A stretch of 39,380 bases of DNA from Yoonia vestfoldensis (GCF_002158905.1 NZ_CP021433.1:1-39380), one strand, 5' to 3'; counted from the first letter of the stretch, positions 7,753 to 15,782 are shown. Numbers and translations: made by a program. The notes: a model not told the origin generated them from the sequence alone.

Positions 7753-8184
7753 TTACTCCGTTCGCTCAGGTTTTTCCTTGCTTCCGGATGGCGCGTGGGG
7801 ATCGAGCGCGACAGCGTCCAGTTCGATCAGAAATCCATGGTGAAGTTCCGGCACGGGAACAACTGAGCGCGCCGGGCGCACGTCACCAAAGGCTTCAGCA
7901 AAAGCAGCGTTGAATATACCCCACTGCCCTACCCCGACGATGTAGGCTGTAACCTTCACCACGTCGCGGGAACCAGCGCCTGCTGCATCCAGAATAGACA
8001 GCAGATTACGCAAGACCAGGTGCGCCTGCTCTTCGAAGGGCAGGCTTGAAGCAATATTTTGATCGCCCGCCTTGATCGGAAGCTGGCCCGAAACGTGGAT
8101 CAGGCCATCAGCTCTTACAGCATGGCTGTAATGTCCTAGAGGTTCAGGCGCGTTCTGCGTGAAAATGGACTCTATTTTGGTCAT
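7753..8184 (-). CDS. RidA-family imine deaminase, first copy (143 aa)
   Basis: RidA/YjgF/YER057c/UK114 proteins are trimeric hydrolases of reactive enamines and imines. Family blocks seen are GHYSHAVRADGLIHVSGQLP at the N-terminus, the central FEEQAHLVLRNLLSILDAAG, and the signature RPARSVVPVPELHHG with the arginine that binds the substrate carboxylate. The gene lies 6 bp upstream of bhcB, so its likely substrates are iminosuccinate from BhcB or the imino acid made by the neighbouring dehydrogenase. The Ser-Gly-Lys-rich tail is longer than usual. Confidence 0.88.
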   Translation of the reverse strand: MTKIESIFTQNAPEPLGHYSHAVRADGLIHVSGQLPIKAGDQNIASSLPFEEQAHLVLRNLLSILDAAGAGSRDVVKVTAYIVGVGQWGIFNAAFAEAFGDVRPARSVVPVPELHHGFLIELDAVALDPHAPSGSKEKPERTE

Positions 8185-8231
8185 GATTGTCCTCAGGTGT
8201 TTCTGGTAGGGATCGTGGGCGAACTAGCCGC

Positions 8232-9557
8232 TCACACCGAGTTTTTGCTCGCGGGAGACTTCAGGAACTTGCTTCCCGAGCTCTTCTTCCCGGCCTTTGA
8301 AAAACGCGAAGGAGAGAATGGGGAGAGATCGATGGATGGTTTCATCCCGGAGATAAGCTCAGAGACGAGCATCGCCGTCATTGGCGCTCCGGTCATTCCC
8401 AAATGCCCGTGGCCAAATGCATAGACGACATTTGGCGTGCGACGCGCGTAACCGATGACTGGGAGTGAGTCCGGCACGCTCGGGCGATAACCCATCCATT
8501 TCGTGTAGCGGTCCTCCGGCCTCACCGAGGCGATTGCGGGAAGAAGAGCACGGGCGTGATCGTAGAGAACATCAGCTCGCTTCCAGTTCGGTGCCGCGTC
8601 CAAGCCGGCGAACTCAACAGTCCCACCGATCCGGAGGCCCGTTTCCATCGGGGTCGCTATGAATTTTCCGACTGCGTCCGTGGTCGGAATGCGTGGCTGA
8701 ACCTCTGGGTCGCGGATCACGATGTGATACCCCCGCTCGGTATCAAGCGGCACATTGTCTCCCAGCAAGGCGGCGAGTGGCTTTGAATGAGCGCCGGCCG
8801 CAATTACCGCTGCGTCAAGGTTTACTTTTCCGTTTTCCGTTTCGACGGCGCTCAGGATCTGTCCGTTGACTTCAAAGCCGGTCACACGGCTGGACACCAA
8901 AATGCCGCCATTGGCGATCACTTTCTTGAAGAGCAATGTGACCAGTTCGTGCGGGTTGGTGGTATGCCCGTTCTCTTTGATCAAGATGCCCTTGGTGAAA
9001 GCGCGGGACAGGTTGGGGTCAAAGTCCCGGAGTTCGTCTGCGTTGAGAATGTTTGAAGTCACACCATTGCTGCGACGCAGTTCCCAACCACCCTGATCCT
9101 TCGCAAACTGCGCCTCTGTACGATACACATAGAGGTGGCCTTCGTGCCGAAGCAGATGCTCTGCACCAGCCTCTTTCGCCAAGGACGTAATCAGAGGAAC
9201 GGTGTTTCCGATCAAGCTGCGCAGAGCTCGCGCCTGCTCCTCGACCTTGGCCGGTTGCCCTGCAAGCAAGAACTGGACCAGCCAGGGTGTGATTTTGTGA
9301 AAGTAGCCAAGGCGAATAGACAGCGGACCCATCGGGTCAAGGAGCCACTTCGGCACACTGGTAATCATTCCCGGCATAGACATGGGCACAACGGAAGATC
9401 CGTTGAAACACCCGGCATTACCGAACGAGGCGCCTTCGCCTGCAGGGTTAGGGTCGATAATGGTAACCTTGAACCCTTGACGTTGAAGCGTCAGCGCGGT
9501 GCAAACGCCAACGATACCGGCACCAATGACCCCTACTGTCTTATCGTTTGAATTCAT
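8232..9557 (-). CDS. FAD-dependent D-amino-acid dehydrogenase, DadA-like (441 aa)
   Basis: This DAO-superfamily flavoenzyme oxidises an amino acid or N-substituted amino acid to the imino acid. The N-terminal GVIGAGIVGVCTALTLQRQG is the FAD dinucleotide fold, followed by GEGASFGNAG, which is typical of DadA. A C-terminal GHGHLGMTGAPMTA closes the FAD site. ATG 9557 is chosen because GGGGAGAG sits seven bases upstream; the 13 codons further upstream do not resemble the family. The C-terminus ends in a Lys/Ser-rich tail. Substrate is unknown; the neighbours suggest a compound that yields glycine, glyoxylate or an aspartate derivative. Confidence 0.9.
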   Translation of the reverse strand: MNSNDKTVGVIGAGIVGVCTALTLQRQGFKVTIIDPNPAGEGASFGNAGCFNGSSVVPMSMPGMITSVPKWLLDPMGPLSIRLGYFHKITPWLVQFLLAGQPAKVEEQARALRSLIGNTVPLITSLAKEAGAEHLLRHEGHLYVYRTEAQFAKDQGGWELRRSNGVTSNILNADELRDFDPNLSRAFTKGILIKENGHTTNPHELVTLLFKKVIANGGILVSSRVTGFEVNGQILSAVETENGKVNLDAAVIAAGAHSKPLAALLGDNVPLDTERGYHIVIRDPEVQPRIPTTDAVGKFIATPMETGLRIGGTVEFAGLDAAPNWKRADVLYDHARALLPAIASVRPEDRYTKWMGYRPSVPDSLPVIGYARRTPNVVYAFGHGHLGMTGAPMTAMLVSELISGMKPSIDLSPFSPSRFSKAGKKSSGSKFLKSPASKNSV

Positions 9558-9630
9558 AATACTCTCCCCATGGCGGGCGCGCACCGCGCCGCTCAACTGC
9601 CGTCTCAGTACTTTCGGGAATGTGCGGAGC

Positions 9631-9978
9631 CTATGCGGCCGCAGTCACCACGATTTCAATCAGGACATTCTGTCCCAGGTCGGACACGCCGATTGTCGCG
9701 CGGCAGGGTAGATCTTCAGCCGGCAGCCAGGAGGTCCATACATCGTTCAATTCCGCCTTCTGGCTCATGTCCGTGATAAACACAGTCGCGGAAAGAAGCT
9801 TGCTTTTGTCACTTCCAGCGTCAGACAGTAGCTTCTCAATCTTTCCGCAGACCTCAGTTACCTGGGCCCGCATCGATGTGCCATTGACCTCGTCGGCAAT
9901 CACGCCGCCCAGATAAACAACGCCACTGTGTTCAACGACCCGGTGCATGATCTTGGTCTTCTCGATGCGTTTAATCAT
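9631..9978 (-). CDS. RidA-family protein, second copy (115 aa)
   Basis: This is a second imine-hydrolase candidate, from a different branch than the copy at 7753-8184. Motifs seen are VVYLGGVIADEVNG, the central TEVCGKIEKLLSDAGSDK, and DLPCRATIGVSDLGQNVLIE where RidA has its active-site arginine (here PCRATI). ATG 9978 has AAAGGA upstream. The open frame continues in phase upstream into the remains of a flavoprotein (see 9979-10552), but the start chosen matches the family N-terminus. The gene is co-oriented with the rest of the catabolic operon. Confidence 0.85.
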   Translation of the reverse strand: MIKRIEKTKIMHRVVEHSGVVYLGGVIADEVNGTSMRAQVTEVCGKIEKLLSDAGSDKSKLLSATVFITDMSQKAELNDVWTSWLPAEDLPCRATIGVSDLGQNVLIEIVVTAAA

Positions 9979-10552
9979 TGTTTGTCCTTTCTTGGCTTGG
10001 GTACGAGAGCGTGCCTCGCGAGAAATCATTTGAGAGGGGGCTGCTTGGGATCCGGCGGCATCGTCCACAAGCCCGGCCAACTCACCCAAGGTCACCGGCT
10101 TGAAAGGAGGCCGGAAGCGGTAGTATCCGGTGACCTCTGGCTCCGACGAGTTGGCCGCGGACAGGAGGTCATTGACCGTCAAGCCGCAATACCTGCCCTG
10201 ACAAGGACCCATTCCGGCGCGGCCGAAAGCCTTCGTCTGGTTCGGCCCGAGGCATCCGAGACGTGCAAATCCAGGGATCGTGCCGGCGGTGACCTATTCG
10301 CAGCAGCAGACTATGGTGTCGTCTGCGGGAGTCAGTTTTGCCTCCGCGGGCGAATAGGCGACGTCGAGAAAGGGTCGCGCTCGCAACTCGGCAGCCCTTG
10401 CCCTGCCCCCATACGAGGCCGAAGTTGCCGCGCGAATCCCGGAAATCAAGGGCACCTGCGTCAAGGACAATTACCCGATGCCGGTGGTGCGCGAGGCCCC
10501 AGGCAATCGACAAGCCGCCGCCGCCGCCGATGATTGTGAAATGGGCATCCAT
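9979..10552 (-). pseudogene. Deletion fusion of two flavoprotein genes (HcnC/OoxB-like start, HcnB/OoxA-like end)
   Basis: The 5' part (ATG 10552 to about 10395) encodes a FAD-binding N-terminus with IIGGGGGLS, DAGALDFRDS and NFGLVWGQGKG, typical of opine-oxidase or HcnC-type flavoproteins. In another frame the 3' part encodes PFLDVAYSPAE, ADDTIVCCCE, then an in-frame TAG, then LGCLGPNQTKAFGRAG and MGPCQGRYCG, the cysteine-rich [2Fe-2S] end of HcnB/OoxA-type partners. The middle of both genes is missing, so a deletion has joined neighbouring operon genes, followed by a nonsense mutation. The tail reads in phase into ridA without a stop. Confidence 0.75.
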
Positions 10553-10584
10553 GATCCTGGTCCAGTCAAACAGGGAGAAGAAGA

Positions 10585-10608
10585 GGGGGCGGTCGGGCAC
10601 CGCCCCCG
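10585..10608 (-). terminator. GC-rich hairpin after dctP (attenuator or processing stop)
   Basis: GGGGGCGGT and ACCGCCCCC form a perfect 9-bp stem with a 5-base loop, about 10 bases past the dctP stop. The following minus-strand bases are pyrimidine-rich (TCTTCTTCTC) rather than a clean T-run. It may lower read-through so that the binding protein is made in excess over downstream enzymes. Coordinates may be off by one base. Confidence 0.5.
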
Positions 10609-10618
10609 CTATTGGCCG

Positions 10619-11611
10619 CTACTTTGCGAGCTGATCGAGGATCGGCTGCGCGAAGTCTGCACCTATGTCGTTGACGACCTCGGGCCAGACCTTCTCACGG
10701 ACCGAGGTGGCGAGAGCGGAAAGCTCCTCCGACGTCAACTCGTTGATAGTGGCGCCGGCCTGGGCAAGCCGCTGCTCGAAAGTTTTCTGCTCGGTCGGCG
10801 CTACTTCCCAGCGCTTCGCCACGAACTCTGCAGCCGCCGTCTCTAGGTTGGCACGGGCGGTGTCCTCGAGCCCTTCCAGCACACCGGTATTGATGAGCAG
10901 GTACCAGACCTCGAAATGCGTGTTGGCTGGGATATAGCTCTGAGTCACATCGCGGAAGGAGGCGTAGTACCCCTCCGCCCCTGCACCGAGCACGCCGTCA
11001 ACTACTCCGGTCTGGATGGCTGTGAAGGCCTCGGAAAACGGAATCGGCGTCGAGATGTATCCAATGGCCTCACCGAGCAGTTGGTAGCTTCTGATCGGCG
11101 GAACCCGGAGCTTGATGCCCTTCTTGGCGTCGGGATTCCCAGGCTCGATCGCATCGCGATTCAGGGCGATGCCCCCGAAATATACTGGGTAGGCGCCGAG
11201 AACGGTAATATCCTGCTCGGCGTAGAGCTTGGTCATCTCGGTGCTGATCGGGCCGCCGGGCCCGAAGGCCTTTTTGGCTGCCTCCCAATCTTCCACCAGG
11301 TACGGCATCACAGAGAGCTGCATTCTCCGATCCAAGCCCGTAGCAGGGGGCTGAAGCGCCATTTCGATGGCGCCAATCGAGACGCGTTCCTGAACCACCG
11401 TATAGTCGCCGAGGGCGCTGGCCGGATAAAGCTGGATCGTGGTTTCGCCTCCTGTCGTCTGCGCCACGGCCTCGGCAAACTCAGTAAGCTCCTGGTGAAC
11501 GCTTGACGCCTGGGGGCGAATGTGACCTAGCTTGAGCTCTTCGGCCTTCGTCGCAGGTGCGAGAGTAAGTAGCGCAGCCAATGCAGCCGAGCCGAGAAGA
11601 TAGTTTCTCAT
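10619..11611 (-). CDS. dctP: TRAP transporter substrate-binding protein, DctP family
   Basis: This periplasmic receptor of a tripartite ATP-independent (Na+-driven) carboxylate transporter binds the imported organic acid. It has a signal peptide of about 24 residues (MRNYLLGSAALAALLTLAPA then TKAEEL). The mature domain contains the substrate-arginine region KKGIKLRVPPIRSYQLLGEA, near the family's conserved Arg, and the GVVDGVLG loop. ATG 11611 is chosen for its strong AAGGAGG and signal-peptide start. It is third in the order dctQ-dctM-dctP. Ligand cannot be read from sequence; neighbouring enzymes suggest an amino or imino dicarboxylate. Confidence 0.9.
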   Translation of the reverse strand: MRNYLLGSAALAALLTLAPATKAEELKLGHIRPQASSVHQELTEFAEAVAQTTGGETTIQLYPASALGDYTVVQERVSIGAIEMALQPPATGLDRRMQLSVMPYLVEDWEAAKKAFGPGGPISTEMTKLYAEQDITVLGAYPVYFGGIALNRDAIEPGNPDAKKGIKLRVPPIRSYQLLGEAIGYISTPIPFSEAFTAIQTGVVDGVLGAGAEGYYASFRDVTQSYIPANTHFEVWYLLINTGVLEGLEDTARANLETAAAEFVAKRWEVAPTEQKTFEQRLAQAGATINELTSEELSALATSVREKVWPEVVNDIGADFAQPILDQLAK

Positions 11612-11642
11612 AGGGATTCCTCCTTGTTGCGGTTTTTCATGG

Positions 11643-12941
11643 TTAGTAGCCAAAGAAGCGGGGCAGAGAGAGGGAGAGGTCTGGCCAGAAGGCGGTCAGG
11701 AACACGACCGGCACGTATCCAAGTGCGAGGAAAAGCATGGCCGGCGGGATCACTTTCGTGACCTTAACGTTGCCAACGCGGGCGCCGAGATAGAGGATCG
11801 ACGCGTAGGGTGGGGTCACACCACCCATGGCAGTATTCACACCCATGATTGCCGCAAATTGAACCGGGCTTACCTCAATGGCGGACATCAGTGGCAGGAG
11901 CAGTGGCGCGAGCAGGATGATCGCGGTGATGTCATTCACAATCATGCCCACGAGGAAAAGTAGCAAGTTCACGAGGATCAGCAGCAGCAGCTTGTTCTCG
12001 GTGATTTCGAATATCCCTTCGACGAGGGCCTGCGGGACGCCTTCTACTACGAATATCTGGCTGAGGATCATTGAAAAGAGGATCATCACCATGATCGTTC
12101 CGACCGAGGTTGCAGCTTCCCGGCCCGCCTCGAGGAAGTTGCTCCAGGTCAATCCGCGATAGATCAGGAAGCCGACCGGCACGGCGTAGATCACGGCGAC
12201 CGCAGCCGCTTCGGTCGGTGTCATGATCCCGCCGTAGATGCCGCCGAGGATGATCACTGGCATGAGCAAGGCGGGAAAGGCGTGGATGCCGCGGCGCGTA
12301 GCTTCTCCAGAAAACGCGGCCAGCGAGGGCTTTTCATCCAACACCAGCGGGAATTTGCGTGCCATCCACAGGTTGATCACACTGAAATTCAGGGTGATGA
12401 ACAATCCAGGGCCGAGCGTAGCGAGAAAGCAGGCAAGTATCGACGTGTCGGTAACCCAGCCATAAACAATCATCGTGACGCTCGGCGGGATCAGGAGCCC
12501 AAGGACCGAACTATTGGTAATGAGGGCAGTTGCGTATTCCCGCGGGTAGCCGCGGCGCTCCATCTCTGGGATCAGAAGCGGTCCGATCGCGGCCACACCC
12601 GTGAACCCAGAGCCGGAGATCGCGCCAATGACCGCGCAGCTCATGGTGGCTACTACACCTAGCCCGCCGCGGATGTGGCCGATAAAGACGTTTACGAAGC
12701 GCAGGAGGCTTGCCGCGATTCCGCTCGCGCTCATGATTGTGCCGGCGAGCACGAACAAGGGAATCGCGAGCAGAATTGGATTGCTCAATTGCTGCATACC
12801 CCAAAGGATGTTTCCCTTCATGGTAACGCCGCCAACTAGGCTCATCACCATGAGGGCAGCACCGAAGCACCAGGGCAGGGGAACGCCGAAGGTCAGCAAG
12901 ACGACGAGCACTGCGATAGCAAGGAGTGCGATTTCAACCAT
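11643..12941 (-). CDS. dctM: TRAP transporter large permease, DctM family (432 aa)
   Basis: This is the main membrane subunit of the TRAP transporter and belongs to the ion-transporter superfamily. The protein is hydrophobic along its length, with about 12 membrane segments. Family motifs are LVLAGTIMSASGIA, AAIGPLLIPEMERRGYPREY, the LLIPPSVTMIVYG hairpin-like segment and the C-terminal GGVTPPYASILYLGAR. The length is standard. ATG 12941 overlaps the end of dctQ by 8 bases and has GAGGAGA upstream, so translation is likely coupled. Confidence 0.93.
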   Translation of the reverse strand: MVEIALLAIAVLVVLLTFGVPLPWCFGAALMVMSLVGGVTMKGNILWGMQQLSNPILLAIPLFVLAGTIMSASGIAASLLRFVNVFIGHIRGGLGVVATMSCAVIGAISGSGFTGVAAIGPLLIPEMERRGYPREYATALITNSSVLGLLIPPSVTMIVYGWVTDTSILACFLATLGPGLFITLNFSVINLWMARKFPLVLDEKPSLAAFSGEATRRGIHAFPALLMPVIILGGIYGGIMTPTEAAAVAVIYAVPVGFLIYRGLTWSNFLEAGREAATSVGTIMVMILFSMILSQIFVVEGVPQALVEGIFEITENKLLLLILVNLLLFLVGMIVNDITAIILLAPLLLPLMSAIEVSPVQFAAIMGVNTAMGGVTPPYASILYLGARVGNVKVTKVIPPAMLFLALGYVPVVFLTAFWPDLSLSLPRFFGY

Positions 12942-13473
12942 GGAGCTTCTCCTCCGAGCTGTCGACCGCGATGGCTTGATAGTCGGCCTCGTGGGTGTCG
13001 AGCCCGCTGTAGTTCCCGGCTGCCAGCGCTCGGATGTTTCTGTAGAGGTGCCAGATCGTGTAGACAGCCATCAAGACGAGGGCGATCATCAGCGCGACGT
13101 CTGTATAAAATGTTGGAATGTAGAGGGTCGGGCTTTCCCGCCAGACCCGCAATGAGTAGCTGGTGTAATCCCAGGCCCACCAACTGAGCCATGTGATCAC
13201 CGTGAGGCTGAGCACTTCCCCGACGATTGCGAGTAGCGCGTGGCCCCGAGCGGTCTTGATGAAGATCTCGAGCACGTTCGCGCGGATCTGAGTATTCTCG
13301 CGCGAAGCGTTGACCGCTCCGAGCATGTAGAGCCAAATCGTCGGGTAGAGTATTGTTTCCTCGAGCCCCATCACCGGGACTTGGAGAATGTAGCGGGTGA
13401 TGACCTGCACGAACTGGCCGAGGGCCACCAGGCCAATCAGGGTCGTGAGGCTTACTCGTATCAGTTGTTCCAT
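12934..13473 (-). CDS. dctQ: TRAP transporter small permease, DctQ family
   Basis: This is the small four-helix membrane subunit partnering DctM. Hydrophobic segments begin at RVSLTTLIGLVALGQFVQVI, and the typical ILYPTIWLYMLGAVNASREN segment with following helices is present. ATG 13473 (MEQLIRVSL) is preferred over the ATG six codons upstream because AGGA lies six bases before it. It is the first gene of the catabolic operon and is divergent from the LysR gene. Confidence 0.9.
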   Translation of the reverse strand: MEQLIRVSLTTLIGLVALGQFVQVITRYILQVPVMGLEETILYPTIWLYMLGAVNASRENTQIRANVLEIFIKTARGHALLAIVGEVLSLTVITWLSWWAWDYTSYSLRVWRESPTLYIPTFYTDVALMIALVLMAVYTIWHLYRNIRALAAGNYSGLDTHEADYQAIAVDSSEEKLHG

Positions 13474-13570
13474 CGGCTTCCTCCAGTACATGCCCTCTTG
13501 TCAAAGCCAGTGCATAACGTCCAATTTGAAATATCTTGAAGTCCATAGATTCGCTTTATTGGAGGCGTTC
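13474..13570. promoter_or_regulatory. Divergent control region between dctQ and the LysR gene
   Basis: These 97 bp separate the operon start from the LysR start. The segment is AT-richer than its flanks and should hold both promoters and the LysR operator. Several T-N11-A pairs occur but none is clearly a unique operator. The call rests on gene arrangement, typical for LysR regulators. Confidence 0.6.
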
Positions 13571-14485
13571 GTGAACCTATCCTTCCGCCAGCTACAGACA
13601 TTTCGCGAGGTGATGAGGGCAAACTCACTTTCTGAGGCTGCACGCTCCCTCGGCCGAACGCAGCCGGCAGTAAGCGCTATGATTGCGAGTCTCGAGTCTC
13701 AAATGGGTTTTCGGCTTTTCGAGCGGGATCGCGGTCGACTGGTCCCGCGACCCGAAGCTCATTATTTTTATGAGGAGGCCGATTATATTCTCGGTCGCCT
13801 TGCCCAGACGGCGCTGACCATGCGGCAGATCGGCAATTTCGAGGAAGGCCAGTTGCGTATCGTCTGCACGCCCGCGACCTCGATTTACTTCATGCCCAAG
13901 GTCGTCGCGCAATTTGTTCGCGACCGGCCCCGCTTAAAAGTGTCGCTGATGACGCGCTCGTCGAAGGTTGTCGAGGAATCGGTGGCATCGCAGCAATACG
14001 ACATCGGACTAGCCGAAGCGCCGATCACACCGCGCGGAACGCTCGACACCTGCGCCTTCGCCATGCCGTGTGCCTGCGCGCTGCCGGCAGGCAGCCCTCT
14101 AGCACAGAAAGAATTCATCAGCCCGCCGGATCTGGCGGGGCATCCGCTGGCCCTGCTCTTTTCCGAACATCGAACCTGCCGCGACATGCTGACAGCTTTC
14201 GAGGAAGCCGGGGTGCTGCCGATACAACGTTTCGAGACGCTGACTTTCGCGGCGGGATTGCAATTGGTGGCGGAAGGTCTGTGCGTGTCGATTTGTGATC
14301 CAGTGACCGCCGCGAGCTATCACGTGCTGAACGGTGCTAAAGTGGTATTCCGCCCGTTCCGACCCAAGATCGAGTTGCCTCTCGTGGTGCTGACACCTAC
14401 CTACAGGCCACCTTCCCTTGTAGCCGAGGCATTCGGGAAAGAACTTAAAGGCGCGCTTTCTGACCTGATCAAGGACTGGCACTAA
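13571..14485 (+). CDS. LysR-family transcriptional regulator (304 aa)
   Basis: This is probably the inducer-responsive regulator of the divergent TRAP/dehydrogenase/BhcBC operon. The N-terminal winged HTH (LSFRQLQTFREVMRANSLSE, then AARSLGRTQPAVSAMIASLE) is followed by a periplasmic-binding-like effector domain. GTG 13571 with GGAGG five bases upstream is chosen because it starts exactly where LysR proteins begin and gives the family length; the longer open frame upstream is not homologous. The known bhc locus is controlled by an IclR-type BhcR, so this regulator marks a different arrangement. Confidence 0.9.
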   Translation: MNLSFRQLQTFREVMRANSLSEAARSLGRTQPAVSAMIASLESQMGFRLFERDRGRLVPRPEAHYFYEEADYILGRLAQTALTMRQIGNFEEGQLRIVCTPATSIYFMPKVVAQFVRDRPRLKVSLMTRSSKVVEESVASQQYDIGLAEAPITPRGTLDTCAFAMPCACALPAGSPLAQKEFISPPDLAGHPLALLFSEHRTCRDMLTAFEEAGVLPIQRFETLTFAAGLQLVAEGLCVSICDPVTAASYHVLNGAKVVFRPFRPKIELPLVVLTPTYRPPSLVAEAFGKELKGALSDLIKDWH

Positions 14486-14499
14486 ACCGACATGGCTCA

Positions 14500-14620
14500 G
14501 ACTAGGTGTTTTGAGCCCACGATTTGATGATGCGATCCATTCGCTTGAATGAAAGGGCGCACTATGGGACGAGTTCGGCACGGCAGCGCCATTACCACGC
14601 ACGCCGTCAGAGCAGCAGTG
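14500..14620 (+). pseudogene. IS481-family transposase, N-terminal relic
   Basis: From ATG 14564 the frame reads MGRVRHGSAITTHAVRAAV, the well-conserved N-terminus of IS481-type transposases, and then loses similarity near 14620. The upstream TGTTTTGAGCCCACGATTTG (from about 14507) resembles the terminal sequence of such elements. No catalytic domain is left. With the IS3 relic at 5191-5571 it brackets the catabolic cluster. The remaining bases up to 14742 hold nothing recognisable. Confidence 0.65.
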
Positions 14621-14742
14621 AGAACGTCGATCCGGTCCGCTACATTCAGGAGATCGAGCTTGCGAACAAACCGCCGCACGGAGGCAGCATCAGCTCAGTT
14701 TGACGTTCGTCCCTTCGCGACGGGCGTTTTGACCTTGGCTGT

Positions 14743-15666
14743 TTATGCGTTCCAGACCGGTCGTGTACGCCAATCAGTTGGGAAACCCATTTTTGCGCGG
14801 TCGGAATCTGATTGTGCTTCGATCAGACTCCGCAGCCGATCTCGCCAAGTGCTGTCCGTCGCCTGCTTGTCCATCATGTGAAGCAGAACGACCAATATGT
14901 TGTAGAGCCGATTGTCGTTCTCTTCTTGCTCGCCCTCGGTCACCAGTACCAAGTCATTCTTGAAACGCTTGATCTTGGGCAGTCGTTTGACCGTCCTACG
15001 GTTCCACAGCCGTCCGTGATGTGCGCAGATGTTTCTGGTCAACGCCAACACTTGTAGAGTGCCCTCTACGATCTCTTTGGTTGGCAAGCCCAGATCACGT
15101 CCCACCCGCGACTTGATTGAATTGTCCTTTGTTGCCTGGAACCACTTCGAGAGCTCGCCAAGCGTCATCAATTCGGTTGCTGACCAAAGGGGCGGGGAAT
15201 AGGGGTCCGTGTACTTGCCTTTGTGGTGCAAAATGAAGGTTTCTTCGGATTTTTCCACGGCCCGAGCGAGACGGACGAGCTGTTCGGCATGGTTCAAAAA
15301 GCCAGAGAACAGGCGGTGATCCAGATGGGCATGGGCACCGTGAGCATGTGCCATATGGTAGGTCCAGCGCGATCTCACATGCACTTCAACACGTTCGATT
15401 GCTTCCAGTACCAGGACGCGCAACCTTCGGTCGAAGACATACAGATCGGTTACTGCGCTGAGAGTTGCGCCGCTTTCGAAGACCTTGCTGCGCGCGTTTC
15501 CGTTTGCTGGAGGTTTTTCGAAGGGGAGCCAGTAGGCGCTCAGCCTGTAGTATCCGACGGTCTCAAGCCACTTCTTTGCAGTGTCATGATCGCCGACATC
15601 CATACCACGCTGGATGAGGAGCTGTAGTTGTTGCTCGATGCTTGAAGGCGTCTTCGTGAACTTCAA
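14743..15666 (-). CDS. Abi_2-family abortive-infection protein (AbiD/AbiF type, about 307 aa)
   Basis: Abi_2 proteins are phage-defence toxins of the HEPN ribonuclease-like group. Family features are TKTPSSIEQQLQLLIQRGM at the N-terminus, ETVGYYRLSAYWLPFE (about residue 35), YVFDRRLRVLVLEAIERVEV (about residue 80), and the HEPN-like ALTRNICAHHGRLWNRR (Arg-x4-His, about residue 225). No ATG fits the family N-terminus; TTG 15666 gives LKFTKTP, matching how relatives begin. The longer frame from 15837 would include the structured RNA at 15696-15741 and is not preferred. Distinct neighbours on both sides suggest it moved in independently. Confidence 0.85.
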   Translation of the reverse strand: MKFTKTPSSIEQQLQLLIQRGMDVGDHDTAKKWLETVGYYRLSAYWLPFEKPPANGNARSKVFESGATLSAVTDLYVFDRRLRVLVLEAIERVEVHVRSRWTYHMAHAHGAHAHLDHRLFSGFLNHAEQLVRLARAVEKSEETFILHHKGKYTDPYSPPLWSATELMTLGELSKWFQATKDNSIKSRVGRDLGLPTKEIVEGTLQVLALTRNICAHHGRLWNRRTVKRLPKIKRFKNDLVLVTEGEQEENDNRLYNILVVLLHMMDKQATDSTWRDRLRSLIEAQSDSDRAKMGFPTDWRTRPVWNA

Positions 15667-15689
15667 AGTATTGAGCAGACCCCTAAAAA

Positions 15690-15747
15690 TAAGTAACCCC
15701 CCGGTATTGAGCTCGGCCTCTCGACCGGTCGCCTGGGGGGTGTTGTT
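15690..15747 (-). ncRNA. Candidate structured RNA leader upstream of the Abi_2 gene
   Basis: On the minus strand ACCCCCC (15741-15735), a bulged A and GG pair with CC plus GGGGGGT (15702-15696), forming a 9-bp GC stem. Inside it CGGUC-GAGA-GGCCG makes a 5-bp hairpin capped by a GNRA tetraloop. A U-rich stretch (TTACTTATTTTTA) follows at once, about 20 bases before the toxin start. Structured RNAs are known beside Abi_2 genes (the abiF RNA motif), and RNA antitoxins have been proposed for them. Identity with that motif is not tested here; a simple attenuator is the alternative. Confidence 0.5.
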
Positions 15748-15753
15748 GAGAGA

Positions 15754-15782
15754 GAGATATGTGCTGTTCGGATGAATGTCAA
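15754..15782 (-). promoter_or_regulatory. Candidate sigma-70 promoter for the RNA and Abi_2 gene
   Basis: A consensus -35 TTGACA (15782-15777) is followed after 17 bp by TATCTC (15759-15754), a weak -10. Transcription would start just before the GC stem at 15741. Confidence 0.45.

Noticed and set aside
15696..15741. The GC stem as a plain rho-independent terminator
   Set aside because: It is possible, but the stem has an internal tetraloop hairpin and lies between a promoter and a gene on the same strand, so a functional leader or small RNA is the better working idea; kept as a finding with modest confidence.
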